From Roseovarius sp. UBA6167 (GTDB lineage Bacteria; Pseudomonadota; Alphaproteobacteria; Rhodobacterales; Rhodobacteraceae): a stretch of DNA of 38,996 nt. Under the pieces are notes generated by a model, which did not search any database, had not been told where the DNA came from, and saw only the letters and a list, made by a program, of their open reading frames with translations. Shown one piece after another: positions 7,654 through 15,695 of the stretch (within the stretch, counting starts at the first letter, position 1; every line of letters begins with the position of its first letter). The stretch lies in NCBI GenBank assembly GCA_002428225.1, contig DIUD01000071.1, positions 409 through 39,404 of the forward strand, read 5' to 3'. A program made the translations under genes and the position numbers.

Positions 7654-8637
7654 ATGCTGACTTTGGCTCAAAGATCCCTGACCCCGCCGGTTCTGCTCGC
7701 GCCGATGGCGGGAATCACCGATCTGCCGTTCCGCGATCTGGTGAGCGGCTTTGGCGCGGGGCTGGTGGTGAGCGAGATGATCGCCAGCCGCGAGATGCTG
7801 GGCGCGCGCCCGGGCGTGCGCGAAAAGGCCGAGCTGGGCCTTGGGGCGGGCAATACCTCGGTGCAGATCGCGGGCTGCGAGGCAGGGCCGATGGCCGAGG
7901 TCGCCCGCAGGCTCGAGGCCGAGGGGGCGCGGATCATCGACATCAACATGGGGTGCCCGGCGAAGAAGGTGACGCGGGCGCGCGGCGCGGGGGCGTCCGG
8001 CTCGGCGCTGATGCGCACGCCCGACCACGCGCTGCGACTGATCGAGGCGGTGGCCGGCGCGGTGTCGGTGCCGGTCACGCTCAAGATGCGGCTGGGCTGG
8101 GACGCGGCGAGCGTGAACGCGCCCGCGATCGCCGCGCGCGCCGAAACTGCGGGCGTGGCGATGATTACGGTGCACGGGCGCACGCGCTGTCAGTTCTACG
8201 AGGGCTGCGCCGACTGGGCCGCGATCCGGGCGGTCAAGGAGGCGGTGCGCGTGCCGGTCATCGCCAACGGTGACATCGTGGGCGTGGCCTCGGCGCGGCG
8301 CGCGCTCGTGCTTTCGGGCGCGGACGGGGTGATGATCGGGCGCGGCGCGCGGGGGCGGCCCTGGCTGCTCGCCGAGGTGGCGGCGGCGCTATATGGCGCG
8401 CCCGCGCCGCGGGTGCCGCAGGGTGCGGCGCTTGCCGATCTGGTGGCCGCCCACCATGAGGCCATGCTGTCGTTTTACGGGGCCGACCTGGGAGGGCGCG
8501 TCGCGCGCAAGCACCTGGGCTGGTATATGGACGAGGCCGCGACACCGCCCGGGTTGCGTCGCCTTGTGGTCACCGCGGCGCCGGGGCAGGTGGCGCGGCT
8601 CTTGCCAGAGGCGCTCGGGTCGAGGTGCGCGGCATGA
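7654..8637 (+). CDS. dusB: tRNA-dihydrouridine synthase (NifR3/DusB type)
   Basis: A 327-residue FMN-dependent enzyme reducing uridine to dihydrouridine in the tRNA D-loop. It opens with PVLLAPMAGITDLPFRDL (FMN phosphate region), carries DINMGCPAKKV with catalytic Cys101, then ITVHGRTRCQFY, IANGDIV and DGVMIGRGARGRPWL. It is the gene named nifR3 in Rhodobacter capsulatus, where it is co-transcribed with ntrBC; the same order is seen here. The stop overlaps the ntrB start (ATGA), so translation is coupled. AAGGA lies about 11 bases before the chosen ATG, a weak fit; no better in-frame start is visible. Confidence 0.94.
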   Translation: MLTLAQRSLTPPVLLAPMAGITDLPFRDLVSGFGAGLVVSEMIASREMLGARPGVREKAELGLGAGNTSVQIAGCEAGPMAEVARRLEAEGARIIDINMGCPAKKVTRARGAGASGSALMRTPDHALRLIEAVAGAVSVPVTLKMRLGWDAASVNAPAIAARAETAGVAMITVHGRTRCQFYEGCADWAAIRAVKEAVRVPVIANGDIVGVASARRALVLSGADGVMIGRGARGRPWLLAEVAAALYGAPAPRVPQGAALADLVAAHHEAMLSFYGADLGGRVARKHLGWYMDEAATPPGLRRLVVTAAPGQVARLLPEALGSRCAA

Positions 8638-9704
8638 ACGACGACGAGCCGCTCTGGGCCTCGCTGCCGGTGCCGGCGCTGGTCATCGACGAGGCGGACC
8701 GGATCGAGCGCGTCAACCCGGCGGCGGAGGGTTTCCTGCTCGGCTCGGCGCGCACGATCGTGGGCGCGCCGGTCTGGGACCGGCTGGCCGTCGATGCGCC
8801 GCTCGAGGCGGCATTTGCCCGCGCCAGAGAGAGCGGCGCGCCGCTCTTCGTCAACGATGTGGATGTGGGCACGGGGATGCGGCCGCCAGTGATGTGCTCG
8901 CTTCAGGTGGCCCCGATGGCGGGGGCGCCGGGGCGGATGCTGATGCTGATCGCGCCGCGCGAACTGGCCGGGCGGGTGGGCCAGAACAGCACCGTCAAGG
9001 CCGCTGCGCGCTCGGCCATCGGCATGGCCGAGATGCTGGCTCACGAGATCAAGAACCCGCTCGCGGGGATCACCGGGGCGGCGCAGCTTCTGTCGATGAC
9101 GCTCGTGGCGGAGGATCGCGAACTGACCGATCTCATCGTGAGCGAGAGCCGCCGCATCGTGGCGCTTCTGGAGCGGGTGGAGCAGTTCGGTAATGTCGGC
9201 GCGCCGGTGCTTCATCCTGTCAACCTGCATGACGTGCTCGACCGGGCGCGGCGCTCGGCGATGCTGGGATTTGCCGGGAGGATGCGCTTCGTCGAAGAAT
9301 ACGACCCCTCCCTGCCGTCCGCGCTTGGCGACGGGGACCAGCTTGTGCAGGTGGTGCTCAACCTTCTGAAGAACGCCGCCGAGGCCGCCACCGGGGGCAC
9401 GGGCACGATCCGGCTGCGCACCCATTACGATGCCGCCTTGCGGGTCCGGCGGGGGGACGATGCGCGGTCGCTGCCCTTGCATCTGGAGGTGATCGACGAC
9501 GGGCCCGGCCTGCCGCCCGAGATCGCGTCCGACGTGTTCGAGCCGTTCGTGTCGGGGCGCGAGAACGGCACCGGGCTGGGGCTGGCGCTGGCGGCCAAGA
9601 TCGTCTCGGACCATGGCGGCTGGCTCTCGGTCGAGTCGGTGCCGGGGCGCACGGTGTTCCGCATATCGCTGCAACGCGCGGATGCGCAGGACAAGGAGGG
9701 CTGA
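8634..9704 (+). CDS. ntrB: nitrogen regulation sensor histidine kinase NtrB
   Basis: A 356-residue soluble kinase/phosphatase that responds to PII protein and sets the phosphorylation of NtrC. An N-terminal PAS-like domain (about 8-110) contains PVPALVIDEADRIERVNPAAEGFL. The dimerisation helix has MLAHEIKNPLAGI with phospho-acceptor His137. The ATPase domain shows VLNLLKNAAEA (N box), DDGPGLP (G1) and GTGLGLALAAKIV (G2). No membrane segment is present. The ATG was chosen because GAGG lies 8 bases upstream and it overlaps the dusB stop; a GTG 9 bases earlier is possible. ntrC follows after 3 bases. Confidence 0.94.
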   Translation: MNDDEPLWASLPVPALVIDEADRIERVNPAAEGFLLGSARTIVGAPVWDRLAVDAPLEAAFARARESGAPLFVNDVDVGTGMRPPVMCSLQVAPMAGAPGRMLMLIAPRELAGRVGQNSTVKAAARSAIGMAEMLAHEIKNPLAGITGAAQLLSMTLVAEDRELTDLIVSESRRIVALLERVEQFGNVGAPVLHPVNLHDVLDRARRSAMLGFAGRMRFVEEYDPSLPSALGDGDQLVQVVLNLLKNAAEAATGGTGTIRLRTHYDAALRVRRGDDARSLPLHLEVIDDGPGLPPEIASDVFEPFVSGRENGTGLGLALAAKIVSDHGGWLSVESVPGRTVFRISLQRADAQDKEG

Positions 9705-9707
9705 GAC

Positions 9708-11069
9708 ATGGATGGCACGGTTCTGGTCGCCGACGACGACCGCACGATCCGCACGGTTCTGACGCAGGCGCTGACGCGGGCGGGGTGCAAGGTCCATGCC
9801 ACGTCGTCGCTGACCACGCTGATGCGGTGGGTGGCGGAGGGGCGCGGCGATGTGGTGATCTCGGACGTGATGATGCCCGATGGCAACGGGCTCGAGATGC
9901 TGCCCAGGATCGCGCAGGACCGGCCCGGCCTGCCGGTGATCGTGATTTCGGCGCAGAACACGATCATGACCGCGATCAAGGCCGCCGAGGCCGAGGCGTT
10001 CGACTATCTGCCCAAGCCCTTCGATCTGCCCGACCTGATGAAGCGCACCGCCCGCGCACTGGCCGCGCGCGAGCGCAAGGGGGTGCGCGAGGTGCCCGAC
10101 GAGCGGCCCGAGGAATTGCCGCTGATCGGGCGCAGCCCGGCCATGCAGGCGCTCTACAAGGTGGTGGCGCAGGTGATGCATGCCGATCTGCCGGTGATGA
10201 TCTGCGGCGAATCGGGCACGGGAAAATCGCTGGTGGCGCGCGCGGTGCATGATTATTCGGACCGGCGCAGCCTGCCTTTCGTCACCGTCACGGCGTCGGA
10301 CCTGCACGATCTGGAAGGCCCCGCGCAGGTCATGGCGCGGGTGCGCGGTGGCACGCTGGTGCTCGACGAGGTGAGCGACCTGCCGCCCGAGATTCAGGGC
10401 AGGGTGGTGCGGATGATGGAGGCCCCGGACGAGAACGCGCCGCGCTTCATGGCCACAAGCCGGGTGCCGCCCGCCGTTGCGCTCGAGGATGGCGCCTTGC
10501 GCGAGGATCTCTATTACCGGCTGAGCGGGGTGGTGATCGAGGTGCCCGCCCTGCGCGACCGGATCGAGGACATCGCGCTTTTGGCCACGCATTTCCTGGC
10601 GCGCGAGGACCGGCCCGGTATCCGCGAGCGGCGCCTGTCGCAAGAGGCGGTGGACCTGATGCGCAGCTATAGCTGGCCGGGCAATGTCCGCCAGCTGGAA
10701 AACGCGATGCGGCGGCTGGCGCTGACCGCGCAGGGCGAGGTGATCGGGCGGGCCGAGATCGCCGCCATCATCGGCACCCAGCCCAAGGCCGAGCCGGTGA
10801 TGCGGCCCGGTCGGGGCGAGACGCTGAGCGGCTCGGTCGCGACGCATCTGCAACGCTATTTCGACCTGCACGGCGGCGAGTTGCCGCCCTCGGGTCTGCA
10901 CGCGCGGATCCTGCGCGAGGTGGAGGCTCCGCTCATCGAGATCGCGCTCGAGGCGACGGGAGGCAACCAGATCCGCTGCGCCGAGTTGCTGGGCATCAAC
11001 CGCAATACCCTGCGCAAGAAGATGACCGATCTGGATATTCGCGTGACACGCCGCCGCAAGTTGATGTAA
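9708..11069 (+). CDS. ntrC: nitrogen response regulator NtrC, lacking the sigma-54 contact loop
   Basis: A 453-residue regulator with receiver, AAA+ and Fis-type DNA-binding domains. The receiver shows DDD at 9-11 and phospho-acceptor Asp53 in ISDVMMP. The AAA+ domain has Walker A GESGTGKS (167-174), Walker B TLVLDE (about 215-220) and SWPGNVRQLENA. Only about 23 residues (191-213) separate PFVTV from the Walker B strand, and the GAFTGA sigma-54 contact motif is absent. The NtrC of R. capsulatus also lacks it and activates with the housekeeping sigma factor, so a sigma-54-independent mode is inferred. The C-terminal helix-turn-helix is NQIRCAELLGINRNTLRKKM. It lies 3 bases after ntrB. Confidence 0.93.
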   Translation: MDGTVLVADDDRTIRTVLTQALTRAGCKVHATSSLTTLMRWVAEGRGDVVISDVMMPDGNGLEMLPRIAQDRPGLPVIVISAQNTIMTAIKAAEAEAFDYLPKPFDLPDLMKRTARALAARERKGVREVPDERPEELPLIGRSPAMQALYKVVAQVMHADLPVMICGESGTGKSLVARAVHDYSDRRSLPFVTVTASDLHDLEGPAQVMARVRGGTLVLDEVSDLPPEIQGRVVRMMEAPDENAPRFMATSRVPPAVALEDGALREDLYYRLSGVVIEVPALRDRIEDIALLATHFLAREDRPGIRERRLSQEAVDLMRSYSWPGNVRQLENAMRRLALTAQGEVIGRAEIAAIIGTQPKAEPVMRPGRGETLSGSVATHLQRYFDLHGGELPPSGLHARILREVEAPLIEIALEATGGNQIRCAELLGINRNTLRKKMTDLDIRVTRRRKLM

Positions 11070-11167
11070 AACTGCAACAGACCTGTGGAGGCAAGGACGA
11101 AAGGCGTTCTTTGCGTCAACATGTTGGAGGGTGGCGTGCGTCACCCCCAAGCAGAGCCGGGGGCAGT

Positions 11168-13432
11168 GTGGCAACACAGACACGCAAATTGCGCGCGCAG
11201 ACGGGCGGTTTCCTTGGCGCGGCGCGGCTGCGCAGGCTCCGGGGCTGGGGGGCGCTTGGCCTTGTGCTGCTTGGCCCGGTGCTGGCGGTGCTCACCTATC
11301 TGGTGATGGGGCCGCTTGATCGGAGCAGCGGATCGGATGTGCTGCGGCTCGTGCTGCTGGCGGACATGGTCTATGTGCTGGTGGTCGCCGGGCTGGTGCT
11401 GCAACGGGTGGCGCGGATGGTGGCGGCGCGGCGCTCGCGCTCGGCGGGCTCGCGGTTGCATCTGCGGCTCACGGGCGTGTTCGCCATCATGGCGCTGTTG
11501 CCGACGGTGATGATCGCGGTCTTTGCGATGCTGTCGATCAACATGGGCCTGGAGGCGTGGTTTTCCGAGCGGGTGGGGCGCGTGGTCGATAGCTCGGTCG
11601 CCGCGGCCCAGGCCTATGAGGAGGAACACCGCCGCGATCTGGTGGCCGATGCACAGGTGCTGGCGCGGGTGATCGACGCCACGCGGCGCGCCACGGTGTT
11701 CATGGGCGATGGCGATATAAGGCAGGTGCTCTCGTCGGGGCAGCGCGAGATCCAGCGCGGCCTCAAGGAGGCTTTCGTGATCGACGGCACGGGGGAGATC
11801 CGCGCGCGCGGCGAACGCTCCTACCTTTTCGACTTCGAGCGCCCCAGCCCCGAGCACATAGCGCAGGCGCGCGAGGAGGGTGTCCTCGTGATCCGCGACT
11901 GGGACAATGACGAGTTTCGCGCGCTGATCCCGCTCGACGCCTTTCCCGACCGGCTGCTTTACGTAAGCCGCACGGTGGATGGGGCGATCCTCAACCTGCT
12001 CGACGACACGCAGGAAACCGCCACCTTCTACAAGCAGCGCGAGAGCGAGCGGGGGCGGGTGCTGTTCGAGTTCGGGCTGGTCTATTTCGGCTTTGCCGTG
12101 ATCCTGATTCTCGCCGCGATCTGGCTGGGGATGTGGTTCGCCGAGCGGCTGTCGCGGCCCGTGGGGCGGCTGACCTCTGCGGCGCAACGGGTCGGCGAGG
12201 GTGATCTGGACACGCAGGTGCGCGAGGAGGAGGGCGATGACGAGATCGCCCAGCTGAGCCGTTATTTCAACCAGATGACCCGGCAGCTGAAGGGCCAGCG
12301 TGATCGCCTTCTCGCCAATACGCGCCAGGTCGAGCGGCGGCGGCGGCTGTTCGATTCGGTGCTCGGGTCGGTCTCTTCGGGCGTGGTGGGGCTTGACGCC
12401 AAGGGGCGCGTGACCTTTGTCAACCGCGCCGCCGAGAGGCTGCTCGACTGGCAGGGGGATCAGCAGTCGCTGGCGCTGTCGGCGGCCGTGCCCGAGTTCG
12501 GCGCGCTCTTCGAGCGGCTGCTGCAAAGCACCGGCGGTTTCGTGCAGGAGGAAATCCGTGTCACGCGCGGGCGGCGGCAGGAGAACCTTCTGGTGCGCAT
12601 GTCCACGCGCAACATCGAGGGCGGGCAGCGCGAGGGTTATGTGGTGGCGTTTGACGATGTGACCGATCTGGTGAGCGCGCAGCGCATGGCCGCCTGGGGC
12701 GATGTGGCGCGGCGCATCGCGCATGAGATCAAGAACCCGCTCACGCCGATTTCGCTGAGCGCGGAGCGCATCAAGCGCAAGTTCGCCCGCCTGCTGCCCG
12801 AGGATGAGGCGGCAAAGCTGGAGGAGTTGACCGATGTGGTGGTGCGCCAGACCAATGATCTGCGTCGGATCGTCGATGAGTTCTCCAAGTTCGCGCGGAT
12901 GCCCGAGCCTCGAACCCGCACCGAGAGCCTGAGCAAGGTGCTGCGCGACGCGGTGCTGTTGCAGGAGGCCGGCCAGCCCGACGTGCGGTTCGATCTGGCG
13001 CTCGACGAGGGGCCGCTTGTGGCGCGGATTGATGCGGCGATGATCGGGCAGGCGCTGACCAATCTCATCAAGAATGCGGGCGAGGCGATCGAGAGCCTGC
13101 GCGAAAAGGGGGCGCCCGAGGGGCACGCGCCCATGATCCGCATCGAGAGCCATGAGGAGGACGGCCAGGCGGTCATCGCCATTTCCGACAATGGCATCGG
13201 CCTGCCGGAGGATCGCGCGCGGCTTTTCGAGCCCTATGTGACCACGCGCGACAAGGGCACCGGGCTTGGCCTGCCCATCGTCAAGAAGATCATCGAGGAG
13301 CATGGCGGCACGCTCACGCTCGAGGATGCCGAGCCGTTCTCGCCGGGGGCGATTGCGGGCGCGCGCGCCGTGGTGCGGCTGCCATTGATTTTAGTGACCG
13401 AAACGACTGGTGAGGCCCGCGCGGCCGAGTGA
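11168..13432 (+). CDS. ntrY: membrane sensor histidine kinase NtrY
   Basis: A kinase of about 754 residues. Hydrophobic segments near residues 25-48, 55-80 and 98-125, then a periplasmic part and a further segment near 305-330. A HAMP linker (RPVGRLTSAAQRVGEGDL) follows, then a PAS domain (SVLGSVSSGVVGLDAKGRVTFVN) and the kinase core with RRIAHEIKNPLTPIS, where phospho-acceptor His is about residue 519. The ATPase boxes are LTNLIKNAGEA, DNGIGLP and GTGLGLPIVKKII. NtrY works with NtrX in nitrogen and redox or oxygen responses in alphaproteobacteria. The start is uncertain: I chose GTG at 11168 after a GGGGG run because the upstream frame has only a TTG at 11111. ntrX begins 9 bases downstream. 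Confidence 0.9.
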   Translation: MATQTRKLRAQTGGFLGAARLRRLRGWGALGLVLLGPVLAVLTYLVMGPLDRSSGSDVLRLVLLADMVYVLVVAGLVLQRVARMVAARRSRSAGSRLHLRLTGVFAIMALLPTVMIAVFAMLSINMGLEAWFSERVGRVVDSSVAAAQAYEEEHRRDLVADAQVLARVIDATRRATVFMGDGDIRQVLSSGQREIQRGLKEAFVIDGTGEIRARGERSYLFDFERPSPEHIAQAREEGVLVIRDWDNDEFRALIPLDAFPDRLLYVSRTVDGAILNLLDDTQETATFYKQRESERGRVLFEFGLVYFGFAVILILAAIWLGMWFAERLSRPVGRLTSAAQRVGEGDLDTQVREEEGDDEIAQLSRYFNQMTRQLKGQRDRLLANTRQVERRRRLFDSVLGSVSSGVVGLDAKGRVTFVNRAAERLLDWQGDQQSLALSAAVPEFGALFERLLQSTGGFVQEEIRVTRGRRQENLLVRMSTRNIEGGQREGYVVAFDDVTDLVSAQRMAAWGDVARRIAHEIKNPLTPISLSAERIKRKFARLLPEDEAAKLEELTDVVVRQTNDLRRIVDEFSKFARMPEPRTRTESLSKVLRDAVLLQEAGQPDVRFDLALDEGPLVARIDAAMIGQALTNLIKNAGEAIESLREKGAPEGHAPMIRIESHEEDGQAVIAISDNGIGLPEDRARLFEPYVTTRDKGTGLGLPIVKKIIEEHGGTLTLEDAEPFSPGAIAGARAVVRLPLILVTETTGEARAAE

Positions 13433-13441
13433 GGGGAACCC

Positions 13442-14824
13442 ATGAGTGATATTCTGATTGTCGATGACGAGCGCGACATCCGCGAACTGATTTCGGATAT
13501 TCTCGGGGATGAGGGCTATACGACGCGGCTCGCGGGCAATTCCGACGAGGCCATGGTGGCCATTCGCGCCGAACAGCCCGGCCTTCTCATTCTCGATATC
13601 TGGCTCAAGGACAGCCGGATGGACGGCATCGACATCCTCAAGGCGGTCAAGCGCGACTACCCCGATGTGCCGGTGGTGATCATCTCGGGGCATGGCAATA
13701 TCGAGATCGCCGTCGCGGCGATCAAGCAGGGCGCCTATGACTTCATTGAAAAGCCCTTCAATATCGACCAGTTGATGGTGGTGATCCGGCGCGGCATGGA
13801 AACCAGTCGCCTGCGCCGCGAGAATCAGACGCTCAAGCGGCGCGAGATCGCCCCCGCCGAGATGCTGGGCGACGCGCCCGCCTTTCGCGCGCTTCTGGGG
13901 CAGTTGGAAAAGGTCACGAAGTCCAATGGCCGGGTGATGCTGACCGGACCTGCCGGGGCGGGCAAGGAACTGGCGGCGCGCTATATCCACGCCCATTCGA
14001 CGCGCAACCAAAACCCCTTTGTCACCGTCGCTTGCGCCTCGGTCTCGTCGGAGCGCATGGAAGAGGTGCTGTTCGGCCGCGAAAGCCCCGAGACCGGCGT
14101 GGCTCCGGGTCTTCTGGAGGAGGCCAATGGCGGGGTGATCTATCTCGACGAGGTGGCCGACCTGCCCGCGGGCACACAATCCAAGCTGTTGCGCGTGCTG
14201 GTCGATCAGACCTTTCTGCGGGTGGGGGGCAGCGCCAGGGTCAAGGTCGATCTGCGCGTGATCTCCTCGACCAGCCGCGATCTGGAGGCCGAGATTGCCG
14301 CGGGGCGGTTCCGGCGCGAGCTTTATCACCGGCTCAACGTGGTGCCGGTGCGCGTGCCGGGGCTGGAAGAGCGGCGCGAGGACATTCCGCGTCTGGCCGA
14401 GCATTTCGTCGCGCTCCTGCATGCCACGCAGGGCCTGCCGAAGCGCGCGCTGTCGGATGAGGCGGCGGCGCTCTTGCAGACGATGAACTGGCCCGGCAAT
14501 GTTCGGCAGTTGCGTAACGTGATCGAGCGGGTGCTGATCCTCGGCGACAGCGGCGGGCCGATCTCTGCCGCTGAACTGCCGGACGAAAGCACGACACCGG
14601 CAGAACAGGGGCGCGTGATCGTATCGGGCATGATCGCAATGATGCCGCTGCGCGAGGCGCGCGAGGTGTTCGAACGCGAATATCTGATGATCCAGATCAA
14701 CCGCTTCGGCGGCAATATCAGCCGCACCGCAGAGTTCGTCGGCATGGAGCGCAGCGCGCTGCACCGCAAGCTCAAGTCGCTTGGCGTGGTGGGCAATACG
14801 CGCGAGAGCGAAGCCGCCGAATAG
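13442..14824 (+). CDS. ntrX: response regulator NtrX, lacking a canonical GAFTGA loop
   Basis: A 460-residue partner of NtrY. The receiver has DDE at 8-10 and phospho-acceptor Asp52 in LILDIWL, with KPF at 104-106. The AAA+ domain has Walker A GPAGAGKE (169-176), Walker B GVIYLDEV (231-238) and NWPGNVRQLRNV. Where sigma-54 activators read LFGHEKGAFTGA, this protein reads LFGRESPETGVAPG (about 210-223), so the contact loop is degenerate. This is also described for NtrX of other alphaproteobacteria. The C-terminal Fis-like helix-turn-helix is NISRTAEFVGMERSALHRKLKSL, with spacing intact. AGGGGAACCC precedes the ATG. Last gene of the ntr cluster; hfq or trkA do not follow. Confidence 0.93.
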   Translation: MSDILIVDDERDIRELISDILGDEGYTTRLAGNSDEAMVAIRAEQPGLLILDIWLKDSRMDGIDILKAVKRDYPDVPVVIISGHGNIEIAVAAIKQGAYDFIEKPFNIDQLMVVIRRGMETSRLRRENQTLKRREIAPAEMLGDAPAFRALLGQLEKVTKSNGRVMLTGPAGAGKELAARYIHAHSTRNQNPFVTVACASVSSERMEEVLFGRESPETGVAPGLLEEANGGVIYLDEVADLPAGTQSKLLRVLVDQTFLRVGGSARVKVDLRVISSTSRDLEAEIAAGRFRRELYHRLNVVPVRVPGLEERREDIPRLAEHFVALLHATQGLPKRALSDEAAALLQTMNWPGNVRQLRNVIERVLILGDSGGPISAAELPDESTTPAEQGRVIVSGMIAMMPLREAREVFEREYLMIQINRFGGNISRTAEFVGMERSALHRKLKSLGVVGNTRESEAAE

Positions 14825-14871
14825 CGGCTAACGGCGGCACGGCGTCCTCAGGCTTGACCGGGAGTCGAAGG

Positions 14872-14996
14872 TTACTTCTTCGTCAGCGGGCAGGTATTCA
14901 GCCCGAAGATCGCCCGAAGATCGAATAGAGAGGACAGAACGACATCAGCCCCGTAATCAGCGGCACGACGCCGATGAGGTTGGGCCAGCTATAGGC
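14872..14996 (-). pseudogene. 3' fragment of a DUF2892 (YgaP-like) membrane protein gene, frameshifted
   Basis: Read on the minus strand, this stretch gives AYSWPNLIGVVPLITGLMSFCPLYSIFG, then an 11-base tandem duplication, then LNTCPLTKK and a TAA stop. That is the C-terminal part of a DUF2892 inner-membrane protein. The duplicated unit CCCGAAGATCG (plus-strand reading) occupies 14902-14912 and 14913-14923 and breaks the frame. The N-terminal half and start codon are missing: the fragment begins about 10 bases after the stop of the RcnB-like gene. A second, longer copy lies at 15413-15619. I take it as a decayed duplicate. Confidence 0.8.
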
Positions 14997-15006
14997 CCCC
15001 GTGGCA

Positions 15007-15318
15007 TCAGTTCAGCACACGCGACACAGCCCCGATCAGATCAAGCACTGCGCGCGTTTCACGATCTACGCGATAGACGTAATCCCCCACCCGGTAATAG
15101 GTCTGGTTCGGGTCAAGCCCGTGGCGGCCCGGATTGCGGATGATATACCCGTCGTCGATCCGGTCCCCGATGCCGTATATTTTTTTAGCCTGTCCCGGCG
15201 GCAGACAGCCCGTGCCTTTCTTGGCAAGACCCGGCGGACAACCGCCGGGCGGGTCGGCGAGGGCGGGTGCTGCACCCAGGGCCGTCAAGGCGGCGGCAGC
15301 GAGAAGCAGATGGCGCAT
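15007..15318 (-). CDS. small exported RcnB-like protein
   Basis: A 103-residue protein with a clear signal peptide: MRHLL, a hydrophobic stretch LAAAALTALGAAPALA, and likely cleavage before DPPGG. The mature part carries PPGLAKKGTGCLPPGQAKK followed by GDRIDDGYIIRNPGRHGL, YYRVGDYVYRVDRETRAVL. This proline/lysine pattern is common in small periplasmic proteins of the RcnB family in alphaproteobacteria, so it should be periplasmic, possibly structural or metal-related; no function can be given. AGGGG lies about 8 bases before the ATG. The open frame runs further upstream, but that part has no signal peptide. Two DUF2892 remnants flank it in the same direction. Confidence 0.75.
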   Translation of the reverse strand: MRHLLLAAAALTALGAAPALADPPGGCPPGLAKKGTGCLPPGQAKKIYGIGDRIDDGYIIRNPGRHGLDPNQTYYRVGDYVYRVDRETRAVLDLIGAVSRVLN

Positions 15319-15385
15319 CTTTGATCCCCTTGGGTCACTCTTCGATTCCGAGATGGGCATCGGGATGCGGAATACCAAGGCACAT

Positions 15386-15399
15386 GCATCCCGGGATGC
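15386..15399. other. perfect 14-bp palindrome
   Basis: GCATCCCGGGATGC is its own reverse complement. It lies between the DUF2892 copy and the RcnB-like gene; a weaker related repeat, GCATC GG GATGC, lies at 15357-15368. It may be an operator or part of a terminator; there is no T-run to support a terminator. Confidence 0.4.
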
Positions 15400-15412
15400 G
15401 CGGAAATCCGCC

Positions 15413-15619
15413 CTATCTCTTCGCCAGCGAGCAGGTGTTCAGCCCGAAGATCGCCTAGAGCGGGCAGGACGACATCAGCCCTGTGACCAGCGGGATGATC
15501 CCGATCAGCTAGAGCCAGCTACAGGCCACGTCGCGGTTGAGGAAGAACCCGGCCAGCAGGGCAAGGCCGAAGATGATGCGCAGCGCGCGATCAATGGTGC
15601 CGACGTTTTTCTTGGGCAT
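15413..15619 (-). pseudogene. DUF2892 (YgaP-like) membrane protein gene with two in-frame TAG codons
   Basis: The frame begins MPKKNVGTIDRALRIIFGLA and continues through LLAGFFLNRDVACSWL, then TAG at codon 37, LIGIIPLVTGLMSSCPL, TAG at codon 55, AIFGLNTCSLAKR and a final TAG. All 68 codons keep one frame, so only the stops disrupt it. NVGTIDRALRI and the two hydrophobic stretches are typical of DUF2892 inner-membrane proteins. The copy at 14872-14996 has Asn at the position of the first stop and Tyr at the second. Decay by point mutation is the simplest reading; readthrough would need evidence. The gene lies upstream of the RcnB-like gene, in the same direction. Confidence 0.82.
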
Positions 15620-15695
15620 GGCAGCGCCTCGCATGGATGATGGGGCGATCGTGCCATGCGCGGGCGTGATGGCTTGGTGATCCTGTCATCAAGGC

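Noticed and set aside
8475..11183. 902-codon open frame opposite ntrB-ntrC
   Set aside because: Low-complexity His/Arg/Gln-rich translation with no domain; both plus-strand genes under it have clear motifs.
11141..13303. 720-codon open frame opposite ntrY
   Set aside because: Shadow of ntrY; composition shows codon-mirror bias and no motif.
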